Shown here piece by piece: positions 1 to 7,236 of a stretch of 25,615 bases of DNA. The stretch is from NCBI GenBank assembly GCA_035649895.1, contig DASRIS010000126.1, positions 1-25,615 of the forward strand. The letters run 5' to 3'. Position 1 is the stretch's first letter. Each line of letters begins with the position of its first letter. Origin of the DNA: DASSUC01 sp035649895. Its GTDB lineage: Bacteria; Actinomycetota; Actinomycetes; Mycobacteriales; Micromonosporaceae. Both the position numbers and the translations under genes were made by a program. The notes below the pieces were generated by a model. That model did not search any database. It was not told the origin of the DNA and saw nothing but the letters and a program-made list of their open reading frames with translations.

Positions 1-15
1 ATGGAGAAAGAAACC

Positions 16-2586
16 GTGGCCGGAGTGCGCAATCTGACCCAGACCGAGGCCGCGGAGCGGGCTCGCCTGTTCAACGTACTGGGCTACGACATCAGGCTCG
101 ATCTCACCGACGGCACGGGTGGTCCGGGCGAGCGTGTGTTCCGGTCGACGACCGAGGTCCGGTTCACGTGCGCCGAGCCGGGTGCGTCCTCCTTCATCGA
201 GGTGGCCGCCGAGCGCATCCGGTCCGCCCGACTCAACGGTGTCGAGCTTGACCCCGCCGGCTGGTCGGCCGAGAGGGGCCTGCCGCTGGTCGGCCTCGAG
301 GCGGAGAACACGCTCGTGGTCGACGCCGACTTCCCGTTCTCCTCCTCCGGCCAGGGTCTGCACCGCAGCGTCGACCCGGTCGACAAGGAGGTCTACCTCT
401 ACAGCCAGTTCGAGACGGCCGACGCCCAGCGCGTCTTCGCCTGCTTCGACCAGCCCGACCTCAAGTCGGTCTACACCTGGCACGTGCTGGTGCCAGGGCA
501 CTGGAAGGTCGTGTCGAACGCGGTTGTGGAGCGGGTCGAGAACGGTGACGTCGAGGGCAGCAAGATGATCCACTTTGCCCCGTCGGCGCGGATGAGCACG
601 TATGTGACGGCGCTGTGCGCCGGGCCCTACCACGAGGTCCGTGACAACCACGACGGGATCGACCTCGGTCTGTTCTGCCGCGCCTCGATGGCCCAGTACC
701 TCGACAGCGACGACCTGTTCCTGGTCACCAGGCAGGGCTTCGACTTCTTCCACGAGCACTTCGGCGTGCGCTACCCGCTGCCCAAGTACGACCAGCTGTG
801 GGTGCCCGACTTCAACGCCGGCGCGATGGAGAACTTCGGCTGCATCGTGCACGCCGAGCAGTACTACATCTTCCGCTCGGCCGTCACCGACTTCGAGTAC
901 GAGCAGCGGGCCAACACGATGCTGCACGAGATGGCGCACATGTGGTTCGGCGACCTGGTCACCATGCGCTGGTGGGACGACCTGTGGCTGAACGAGTCGT
1001 TCGCCGAGTGGGCCTCCCACTGGTGCAACGCGGAGGCGACCCGGTTCACCGACGCCTGGACCACGTTCCTGTCCATCCGCAAGAACTGGGGCTACCGGCA
1101 GGACCAGCTCTCCTCCACCCACCCGGTCTACTGCGACATGCCCGACGTCGAGGCGGTCGAGGTCAACTTCGACGGCATCACGTACGCCAAGGGTGCCAGC
1201 GTGATCAAGCAGCTGGTCGCGTACGTCGGCCAGGACGCGTTCGTGGCCGGCCTGCGCACCTACTTCCAGCGGCATGTCTGGGGCAACGCCACCTTCGACG
1301 ACCTGCTCACCGCGCTGGAGGCGGCGTCAGGGCGGGAGCTGCGCAAGTTCGCCGCGCAGTGGCTGGAGACGGCCCAGGTCAACACGCTGCGGCCGGAGCT
1401 GTCCATCGCGGCCGACGGCACGTACGAGTCGGTGGTCGTCCGGCAGGAGGCGCCGGCCGACTTCCCGACGCTGCGTACCCACCGCATCGGCATCGGCCTC
1501 TACGACCTGGACGGCGACCGCCTGGTGCGGCGCGACCTGGTCGAGGTCGACGTGGCCGGCGAGCGGACCGAGGTGCCCGCCCTGGCCGGCGTACGAGTGC
1601 CCGACGTGCTGCTGCTCAACGACGAGGACCTCACCTACGCCAAGATGCGGCTGGACGACGCGTCGATGGCGGCTGTCGTCGCGCACCTGAGCGGCTTCGA
1701 GTCCTCCCTGGCCCGGGCGCTGTGCTGGGCCGCCGCCTGGGACATGGTGCGCGACGCCGAGCTGCCCGCGCGGGACTACGTCGCGCTGGCGCTCACCGCG
1801 CTGCCGGCCGAGCGCGACATCAACCTGGTCACCACGACACTGCGCCAGGTCCAGTCGGTGCTGTCGTTCTACGCCGACCCCGGCTGGGCGCCGGCCGGCT
1901 GGTCCCAGCTCGCCCAGGCCTCGCACGCCGTCGTCACCGGCGCCGAGCCGGGCAGCGGCCTCCAGCTCGCCTGGGCCCGGTCCTTCGCCGCGGCGGCCCG
2001 TACCCCGGACGAGCTGGCCGTGCTCGCCGGCTGGCTGGCCGGCGAGGGGGTGCCCGACGGCCTGCTCATCGACACCGAGCTGCGCTGGACGTTGCTGGGC
2101 GCGCTGGTCGCCGGCGGCGGCGCCGGGCCGGACGAGATCGAGGCGGAGCTCGACCGCGACCGCACCGCCAGCGGCGAGCGCCAGGCCGCGCTCACCCGCG
2201 CTCTCGTGGCCACCCCGGAGGCCAAGTCGGAGACCTGGCGGCGGCTGGTCACTGACCATGCGCTGCCCAACTGGCTGCAGCGCTCGCTGCTGCAAGGCTT
2301 CCAGCACCCGGCCCAGGTGGAGCTGACTGCCCCGTACACGCACCGCTACTTCGAGGCGGTCGGCGACGTGTGGCATCACCGCGACAGCGAGCCGGCGCAG
2401 GACTTCGTCTTCTACGCGTACCCGTCGTTCCAGGTCAGCGAGGACACCGTGGAGGCGACGGATGCCTGGCTGGAAAGCGACGGCCACCCGGCGCCGCTGC
2501 GGCGGCTGGTCGCCGAGGGCAGGGACGGCATCACCCGGGCGCTGCGGGCCCGCGGGCGCGACCGCGCGAGCTCGGCTAGGCAATAG
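16..2586 (+). CDS. pepN: Aminopeptidase N (M1 family zinc metallopeptidase)
   Basis: Cytosolic zinc aminopeptidase that removes N-terminal residues from peptides. Counting from the GTG at 16 (856 aa), the substrate-binding GAMEN motif lies at 269-273, the zinc site HEMAH at 304-308 with the third ligand E327 (HEXXH-X18-E), and the transition-state tyrosine is probably Y390 in ITYAKGAS. The C-terminal half is the ERAP1-like helical domain. Length fits actinobacterial PepN. The frame is also open from an ATG at position 1, but that ATG cannot be judged without upstream sequence. The GTG at 16 has GGAG at 3-6 with a 9-nt spacer, and the protein then begins VAGVRNLTQ, close to what I recall of relatives. 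The stop TAG lies inside a short direct repeat (2573-2609). Confidence 0.93.
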   Translation: MAGVRNLTQTEAAERARLFNVLGYDIRLDLTDGTGGPGERVFRSTTEVRFTCAEPGASSFIEVAAERIRSARLNGVELDPAGWSAERGLPLVGLEAENTLVVDADFPFSSSGQGLHRSVDPVDKEVYLYSQFETADAQRVFACFDQPDLKSVYTWHVLVPGHWKVVSNAVVERVENGDVEGSKMIHFAPSARMSTYVTALCAGPYHEVRDNHDGIDLGLFCRASMAQYLDSDDLFLVTRQGFDFFHEHFGVRYPLPKYDQLWVPDFNAGAMENFGCIVHAEQYYIFRSAVTDFEYEQRANTMLHEMAHMWFGDLVTMRWWDDLWLNESFAEWASHWCNAEATRFTDAWTTFLSIRKNWGYRQDQLSSTHPVYCDMPDVEAVEVNFDGITYAKGASVIKQLVAYVGQDAFVAGLRTYFQRHVWGNATFDDLLTALEAASGRELRKFAAQWLETAQVNTLRPELSIAADGTYESVVVRQEAPADFPTLRTHRIGIGLYDLDGDRLVRRDLVEVDVAGERTEVPALAGVRVPDVLLLNDEDLTYAKMRLDDASMAAVVAHLSGFESSLARALCWAAAWDMVRDAELPARDYVALALTALPAERDINLVTTTLRQVQSVLSFYADPGWAPAGWSQLAQASHAVVTGAEPGSGLQLAWARSFAAAARTPDELAVLAGWLAGEGVPDGLLIDTELRWTLLGALVAGGGAGPDEIEAELDRDRTASGERQAALTRALVATPEAKSETWRRLVTDHALPNWLQRSLLQGFQHPAQVELTAPYTHRYFEAVGDVWHHRDSEPAQDFVFYAYPSFQVSEDTVEATDAWLESDGHPAPLRRLVAEGRDGITRALRARGRDRASSARQ

Positions 2587-2609
2587 CCGGGCGTCGGTTA
2601 GGCAATGGC
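2573..2609. repeat. Direct repeat spanning the pepN stop codon
   Basis: CGGCTAGGCAATAGC at 2573-2587 recurs as CGGTTAGGCAATGGC at 2595-2609, with 13 of 15 bases identical and a period of 22 nt. The pepN stop TAG is in the first copy. The period is not a multiple of three. It belongs to a class of stop-spanning repeats seen at several genes in this window. Confidence 0.7.
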
Positions 2610-3568
2610 GGAGGTCATCACCGGCATAGATTCGGTGAGGCTACAGGACGCTGAGATAGCCGTGCTTGGTAGGCATAGAGCACGGGTGACCACTGGCCGT
2701 CCTCCCGCCAGGGTCGATAGCACGTGCGCGGACGAAGCCCGCTATCTGGAGAAGCGGAAGCGAGGCCAGATACGCTGCCTATCGCATTCGGGGCACCGGC
2801 ATGGCGTGCTGTCAAGTGGTCGTCAAGGAGCGACAGGATATCCGGGCACGGGCCAAGAGCGGCAGATACCAGGGACGAGCTAAGGTCGTCCTTGCCGCCA
2901 CGCGTCTGATATCTGGATCACCGGAGCGGACAACACGACCACCTGTGCGATGCATATACAAGGTCACGATGTACTGCCCGCCTGGTAACCGTCCTCGACG
3001 ACCTGCTTCCGTTCCCCTACCCACCCACATGAGCTGCGCCTGGACCGCCGGTTCTACCGCCCCGTCCACCGCCTTACGCCACAAGATCACGATCATGGCT
3101 TGAAATGTGTAGTGCAACTAAACATTCGGCACGCCAGATCGCGATCTTGGTCAGGGCACGACCGTAGCAACGAAGAACAGCAGCCGGAATACGCCGGACG
3201 TCCGAAACGAAATGCGGCTGCGACGACGAGTCATGACCATAAGGCCTTGCCCACATACGACCACCACGTCGGATATACAAGCGTAAGGCATGAGTGCAAT
3301 CTTGGCGATTACCTTGCGGACGCTCAAGCAATTCTCGATAACCGACGGTAGGGAATTCGGACTGAATGCAACGGAGACCCGCATCAAAGAATATTCAAGG
3401 CCGTGATCTAGGCCGAAGCTACTCGTTGTCGATCTCAAATTTGTGGCTTGACCTGCGGTAACACCGCCAGGCGACCAGTTGGTAGGAGCCAGAACGAGTT
3501 GTGGTCGGTCGTGATGCAGATGTCCAATCAGGGCAACGGAATCGGCCGACCCCGGTTGATGCTGGCGA
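2610..3568. other. Long intergenic stretch of lower GC, no convincing gene
   Basis: This gap lies between the convergent pepN and DUF5130 genes. Its base composition is visibly richer in A/T than the rest (for example around 2940-2975, 3095-3130 and 3355-3445). All open frames here are under about 100 codons, lack a good ribosome binding site with a G/C-biased third position, and resemble no family I know. An imperfect inverted repeat is present at 3082-3149. It could be a decayed mobile element or acquired DNA, but I cannot identify a transposase, integrase or attachment site remnant. Confidence 0.6.
3082..3149. repeat. Imperfect inverted repeat with a 12-bp palindrome
   Basis: The left arm at 3082-3099 (CAAGATCACGATCATGGC) is nearly the reverse complement of the right arm at 3133-3149 (GCCAGATCGCGATCTTG), differing by one base and a one-base gap. 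About 33 nt separate them. The right arm contains the perfect palindrome AGATCGCGATCT at 3136-3147. It may be a structured transcript, a protein-binding site or an element remnant. Confidence 0.5.
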
Positions 3569-3570
3569 GC

Positions 3571-3664
3571 AACCGAGAACGGTCAGCGGTCCGGTCGGCA
3601 ACCGAGAAACGGTCAGCAGCCGATCAGCAGCCTGGTGCTGGTCGGGGGCCGAGCAGCGGTCAGC
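3571..3664. repeat. Three direct repeats at the 3' end of the DUF5130 gene
   Basis: The plus strand shows ACCGAGAACGGTCAGC-type units at about 3572-3587 and 3601-3617 (the second with one extra A). A more diverged unit, CCGAGCAGCGGTCAGC, sits at 3649-3664. The last one contains the stop codon of the minus-strand DUF5130 gene (TCA at 3660-3662). The two downstream units therefore look like copies of the gene terminus. Confidence 0.6.
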
Positions 3665-4094
3665 GGCGGCCGGCGTGGTTGGCCAGCTGGGCGATCCCGG
3701 TGAGGATGCCGCCGGCCAGGTCGCCTCCGCCGAAGGCGGCCGCCATGGACAGGGCGGCGAGCTTCGCGTCCCGGTCCGGTAGCCGCTTGCGGGCCTCGGC
3801 GCCGGTGACGATCTCCATCAGCCGCTGGTTGGGCGAGACCGCCAGCAGCACCGACCGGTCCGGGTCGGCGAGCTGGGCATGCAGCTTCTCGGCGTGCGCC
3901 CGCACCGGCTCGTCAAGCTCACCGACGTAGACGCTGAAGGTCAGGCTGGTCGACCGGTCGGCCAGCCGGAGCGCCTCGTCCAGGCGCAGCAGCTGCCGGG
4001 TGGTGAACGGCCCGTCCAGCACCTCGGGGTGCCCGGTCACCGAGCCGTGCGACACCTGCCCGGTCGCGGGCCGGTCCAGCTCACCAGCGGTCAC
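3660..4094 (-). CDS. DUF5130 (TPM-like) domain protein
   Basis: A 144-aa soluble protein that I recognise as the actinobacterial DUF5130 family from its central block (GPFTTRQLLRLDEALRLAD, then FSVYVGEL, then SVLLAVSPNQR and IVTGAEARKRLPD). It has no signal peptide or membrane segment. The GTG start at 4092-4094 is preceded by GGGAGG about 6 nt upstream and overlaps the end of the CtaJ-like gene by 14 bp, so the two are probably translated together. Family function is not established. Its constant place beside the oxidase accessory gene suggests a role linked to the cytochrome oxidase supercomplex, which is inference. The stop codon sits in the last unit of a three-copy repeat. Confidence 0.8.
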   Translation of the reverse strand: MTAGELDRPATGQVSHGSVTGHPEVLDGPFTTRQLLRLDEALRLADRSTSLTFSVYVGELDEPVRAHAEKLHAQLADPDRSVLLAVSPNQRLMEIVTGAEARKRLPDRDAKLAALSMAAAFGGGDLAGGILTGIAQLANHAGRR

Positions 4095-4407
4095 TTGCGC
4101 CTCCCGTCGCGCCGTGCGGGGCCGCCGCCACCGCGGGCTCCGGCCCGTCCTCGCCGGCCGGCGTCCGGGCGGGCAGCGCCGCGCGCTCCGCGGTGCCGGT
4201 CACCGCCCGGCGGTCGTCCCCGGCGGAGTGGCCTGCCCCACTCGCCTGGGCCTGCGAGGAGAGGAACCAGACCGGCATGAACTCGAACGGCCGGCCCGGC
4301 CGGTAGCGCCGGCCGCGGCGGGAGCCGCCGTACACCAGCCCGGCGACCACCGCGATGACCGCCGCGGGCGCCCCCACGAAGATGAGCACCGTCTCGAGAA
4401 CGCTCAC
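4081..4407 (-). CDS. ctaJ: CtaJ-like aa3-type cytochrome oxidase accessory subunit
   Basis: A 108-aa protein with one N-terminal membrane helix (about residues 6-27), then a basic stretch and the block YRPGRPFEFMPVWFLSS (about 35-51). That block matches my memory of the small actinobacterial oxidase subunit CtaJ, found in the mycobacterial CIII-CIV supercomplex. The C-terminal half is low-complexity, rich in Ala, Gly, Pro and Glu. The start is GTG at 4405-4407 with a G-rich stretch upstream. It lies 43 bp after the amidase stop and overlaps the DUF5130 gene by 14 bp. The assignment rests on the motif, topology and neighbours; an unrelated single-pass protein is possible. Confidence 0.62.
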   Translation of the reverse strand: MSVLETVLIFVGAPAAVIAVVAGLVYGGSRRGRRYRPGRPFEFMPVWFLSSQAQASGAGHSAGDDRRAVTGTAERAALPARTPAGEDGPEPAVAAAPHGATGGASDRW

Positions 4408-4450
4408 GCCTCACGCCCCCAGGGGCCACAAAGGACGGACTTGGACCCGT

Positions 4451-5896
4451 TCACGGTAGCGGAGGGGGTGCCGCGTCCCACAGCGCGGGGTGCCGGTCGC
4501 GCCACGGCGCGACCTGCTCGACCTGTGCCGCGGCCCCCAGAACCAGGGCGTCCGCGCCCACCGCGCCGGCCAGCATCGCCCCGACCGGCAGCCCCTGCGG
4601 GGTCTGGCCCACCGGCAGCGACACCGCCGGCTGGCCGGTGATGTTGTACGCCGCGCAGAACGGCGAGAACCGCTTCTGCCGGGCGAAGTCCTCGGCCGGG
4701 TCGGGTGCACCGGCGAAGTAGCCGACCAGCGCCTGTGGGGCCGCCAGCGTCGGGCACAGCAACAGGTCGTACGGGGCCAGCGTGCGCAGCGCCCGGCGCG
4801 CGTCGTGCTGCACCGCGGTCAGGTCGGCCACGAGTGTGGCCGCGTCGAGCCGGGCGCCCCGCTCGCGCATCCACCGGGTCAGCGGCAGCAGCTTCTCCTC
4901 CGCCCCGGGCGGCACCACGGTGGCGAGCGTGAGCGCCGCCCACACCGTCTCGAAGGACTCCCCCAGCCCTGAGCCGAGCAGTCCCGGCACGTCGACGACC
5001 TCGTGGCCGGCCTCGGTCAGGGCTGCTGCGGCGGCGTCCACCGCGGCCAGGCAGGACGGGTCGACCGGCACGTCGGCGAGCATCGGGGCGGTGAACCGCC
5101 CGACCCGCAGCCGTCCCGGTGCGGTGGCCAGGGTGCGCAGGTAGCCACCACCGGGTCGGGCCGGCGCCGGGAACGGCTCGCCCGGCACCGGCACCGCCAT
5201 GGCGTCCAGCAGCGCCGCCACGTCGGCGACGGTACGGCCGATCGGCCCGCTGGTGGGCAGGCCGAACCCGCCGAAGCCGACCGGCCCGGTGCTGACCACC
5301 CCGCGGCTCGGCTTGAAGCCGACCAGCCCGCAGATCGCGGCCGGGATGCGGATGGAGCCACCGCCGTCGGTGCCCTGCGCGAAGGGCAGCAGCCCGGCCG
5401 CCACGGCCGCGGCGGCGCCGCCGCTGGACCCGCCGGCCGTGTGCCGCAGGCTCCACGGGTTGCGGGCCGGCGGGGCGACGAGCGTCTCCGAGTAGAGGGT
5501 CAGCCCAAACTCCGACGTGGTGGTCTTGCCCAGGCTGACCGTGCCGGCGGCCCGCAGCAGGGCGACCACGTCGGCGTCGACCGGCGGCACGTAGCCGGCG
5601 AAGGCGGCCGAGCCGAAGGTGGTCCGTACCCCGGCGGTCATCGTCAGGTCCTTGATCCCGATGGGCACCCCGTGCAGCGGGGGAAGCTCGCCGGCCGGGC
5701 GCTCGCGCAGTGCGGCGTCCGCCCGGCGCGCCGCGTCGCGGGCCGCGTCACCGGTCACGGTCACGAACGCACCAACGGTCTCCTGGTACGCCCCGATCCG
5801 GGCGAGGTAATGGTCAACCAGTTCGACGGAGCTCAGCTGTTTGGTGCGTACCGCTTCTGCTTGTTCCAGCGCGGTCAGGTCGTGCGGCTGGGCCAT
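4451..5896 (-). CDS. Amidase signature family hydrolase
   Basis: A 481-aa amidase-signature enzyme hydrolysing a C-N amide bond in an unknown small substrate. From the ATG at 5894-5896 the Ser-cisSer-Lys triad is K82 (in GIKDLT), S157 (in GGSSGG) and S181 (in GTDGGGSIRIP), with the usual 75- and 24-residue spacings. There is no signal peptide. An in-frame TTG at 5903-5905 would add three residues. The ATG was preferred because there is no Shine-Dalgarno sequence for either, while a -10-like TAGCTT ends 7 nt before the ATG, as in leaderless transcripts. It is divergent from kynureninase with 24 bp between starts, suggesting shared control. It could supply an amide-derived substrate such as an acylated kynurenine, but that is speculation; true bacterial formylkynurenine formamidase belongs to another fold. 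Confidence 0.88.
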   Translation of the reverse strand: MAQPHDLTALEQAEAVRTKQLSSVELVDHYLARIGAYQETVGAFVTVTGDAARDAARRADAALRERPAGELPPLHGVPIGIKDLTMTAGVRTTFGSAAFAGYVPPVDADVVALLRAAGTVSLGKTTTSEFGLTLYSETLVAPPARNPWSLRHTAGGSSGGAAAAVAAGLLPFAQGTDGGGSIRIPAAICGLVGFKPSRGVVSTGPVGFGGFGLPTSGPIGRTVADVAALLDAMAVPVPGEPFPAPARPGGGYLRTLATAPGRLRVGRFTAPMLADVPVDPSCLAAVDAAAAALTEAGHEVVDVPGLLGSGLGESFETVWAALTLATVVPPGAEEKLLPLTRWMRERGARLDAATLVADLTAVQHDARRALRTLAPYDLLLCPTLAAPQALVGYFAGAPDPAEDFARQKRFSPFCAAYNITGQPAVSLPVGQTPQGLPVGAMLAGAVGADALVLGAAAQVEQVAPWRDRHPALWDAAPPPLP

Positions 5897-5903
5897 GCCT
5901 GTC

Positions 5904-5913
5904 AAGCTACCGT
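5904..5913. promoter_or_regulatory. Overlapping divergent -10 elements, probable leaderless promoters
   Basis: In the 24-bp gap between the amidase ATG and the kynureninase GTG, the plus strand carries TACCGT (5908-5913), ending 7 nt before the GTG at 5921. The minus strand carries TAGCTT (5909-5904), ending 7 nt before the ATG at 5896. Both fit the actinobacterial TANNNT pattern at leaderless spacing and they share two base pairs. No convincing -35 is visible on either strand. If real, the two polymerases could not occupy the site at once. Confidence 0.4.
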
Positions 5914-5920
5914 GGCCGGT

Positions 5921-7174
5921 GTGACCCAGCTTCTTGCGCGTGCACGCGCTTTAGACGCCGCTGACGTCCTAGCGGCGTTCAGGGACCGGTTTGTGATCTC
6001 CGATCCAGATCTGGTCTACCTTAGCGGTCACTCGCTGGGCCGGATGCCGGAGGCGACCCGGGACCGGCTGCGCCACGCCATGGAGGTGGAGTGGGGCGAG
6101 CGGCTGCTGGGCGGCTGGGACCAGTGGATCAGCCTGGCTCGCCGGGCCGGCGACGTGCTGGCGACCGGGGTGCTCGGGGTGGCGCCGGGAGAGGTGGTCC
6201 TGTCCGACTCCACCAGCGTCAACCTGTACAAGCTCGCCATCGCCGCCCTGGATGCCCGGCCCGGGCGGCGGGTGATCGTGACCGACGACGACAACTTCTC
6301 CTCCGACCGCTATGTGCTGCACGGCCTCGCCGCGGCCCGGGGCGCCACGGTACGCATGGTCGCCGCGGACATGAACGAGGGGATCAGCCTGCACAGCGTC
6401 CAGGAGGCGCTCGGCGACGACGTGGCCCTGGTCGCGCTGTCCCACATGGCGTACCGCTCCGGGGCCGTCGCCGACCTGGTCGGGATCACCGCGGCGGCGC
6501 ACCGGGCCGGCGCCATGATGCTGTGGGACCTGTCCCACTCGGCCGGCGCGACACCGACCCCGCTGCGCCAGGCCGGCGCCGACCTCGCCGTCGGGGCCAC
6601 CTACAAGTACCTCAACGGCGGGCCGGGCGCACCGGCGTTCCTGTTTGTCCGGGCCGACCTGCAGACCGAGCTGCGCCAGCCGATCTGGGGCTGGTTCGGG
6701 CAGCGGGACCAGTTCGCCATGGGGCCGGACTACGACCCGGTCGACTCGGTCGACCGGTTCCTGGTCGGCACCCCGCCCGTGCTCGCCTACTACGGCGTGC
6801 TCGAGGGCGCCCGGCTCGCCGCCGAGGCCGGCGTCGACGCGATCGCCGCCAAGGCCACGGCGCTGACCTCGTACGCGGTGGAGCTCGTCGACGACCTGCT
6901 CGCCCCGCACGGCTTCGCCCTGGCCTCGCCCCGCGACCCGGCCCGCCGGGGTGCCCACGTGACCCTGCACCACCCGTACGCCTGGCAGGTCTACCAGGCG
7001 TGGAAGGCCGCCCGGGTGGTCCCCGACTTCCGCACCCCGGACCGGATCAGGGTCGGGCTGGCCCCGCTGTACACCCGCTTCACCGACGTGTACGAGGCGG
7101 TGCACCGGCTGCGCCAGATTATGGGGTCCGGCGAGTACCTGCGGTTCGGCGAGGAGCGCAGCCGGGTGACCTGA
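5921..7174 (+). CDS. kynU: Kynureninase (PLP-dependent)
   Basis: A 417-aa fold-type I PLP enzyme that should cleave L-kynurenine to anthranilate and L-alanine. Family signatures, counted from the GTG at 5921: GHSLGRMP near the N-terminus, SDSTSVNLYKL, DNFSSDRYVL (the kynureninase FPTD/FPSD region), WDLSHSAGA, then TYKYLNGGPGAPAF with the PLP lysine at K229, and the substrate-end block WGWFGQRDQF followed by DRFLVGTPP. K229 is close to the known K227 of the Pseudomonas enzyme. A GTG at 5912 is an alternative start. No other tryptophan-catabolic gene is visible, so the product may feed anthranilate or NAD-type metabolism. It is divergent from the amidase gene. The stop is followed by a 17-nt repeat of the terminus and a large stem-loop shared with the convergent HNH gene. 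Confidence 0.85.
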   Translation: MTQLLARARALDAADVLAAFRDRFVISDPDLVYLSGHSLGRMPEATRDRLRHAMEVEWGERLLGGWDQWISLARRAGDVLATGVLGVAPGEVVLSDSTSVNLYKLAIAALDARPGRRVIVTDDDNFSSDRYVLHGLAAARGATVRMVAADMNEGISLHSVQEALGDDVALVALSHMAYRSGAVADLVGITAAAHRAGAMMLWDLSHSAGATPTPLRQAGADLAVGATYKYLNGGPGAPAFLFVRADLQTELRQPIWGWFGQRDQFAMGPDYDPVDSVDRFLVGTPPVLAYYGVLEGARLAAEAGVDAIAAKATALTSYAVELVDDLLAPHGFALASPRDPARRGAHVTLHHPYAWQVYQAWKAARVVPDFRTPDRIRVGLAPLYTRFTDVYEAVHRLRQIMGSGEYLRFGEERSRVT

Positions 7175-7196
7175 CCCGCTAGGTGACCTGAGCCGC
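7165..7196. repeat. Direct repeat spanning the kynU stop codon
   Basis: GGTGACCTGACCCGC at 7165-7179 recurs as GGTGACCTGAGCCGC at 7182-7196, 14 of 15 bases identical, period 17 nt. The first copy contains the TGA stop of kynU. Confidence 0.65.
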
Positions 7197-7213
7197 CGCG
7201 GCGGCGACCTAGC
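7178..7213. terminator. Bidirectional stem-loop between kynU and the HNH gene
   Basis: Perfect 7-bp outer arms GCTAGGT (7178-7184) and ACCTAGC (7207-7213) enclose the 14-bp palindrome GCCGCCGCGGCGGC (7192-7205). It lies between two convergent stop codons (7174 and 7237), the expected place for a terminator serving both strands. There is no T tract, which is common in high-GC actinobacteria. Confidence 0.6.
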
Positions 7214-7236
7214 CCGCCCAGGCGGCCGGACCCCGG

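Noticed and set aside
798..2255. Long plus-strand open frame of 485 codons inside pepN
   Set aside because: Shadow of pepN in another frame. Composition is Arg/Gly/Ala-rich and no domain is recognisable, as is usual for out-of-frame reading of high-GC genes.
2605..2883. 92-codon frame starting just after pepN
   Set aside because: Its ATG lies inside the duplicated pepN terminus. The product resembles nothing known and lacks the expected codon bias.
3100..3351. 83-codon frame in the AT-richer gap
   Set aside because: No ribosome binding site, unbiased third positions, and no family resemblance.
2587..3659. tRNA or known riboswitch in the long gap
   Set aside because: No cloverleaf with a T-loop GGTTCGA-type motif and no recognisable riboswitch core was found on either strand by eye.
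5003..5920. N-terminal extension of the kynureninase frame by about 300 codons
   Set aside because: It overlaps the amidase gene on the other strand, and its sequence has no similarity to kynureninase, which begins naturally at 5912 or 5921.
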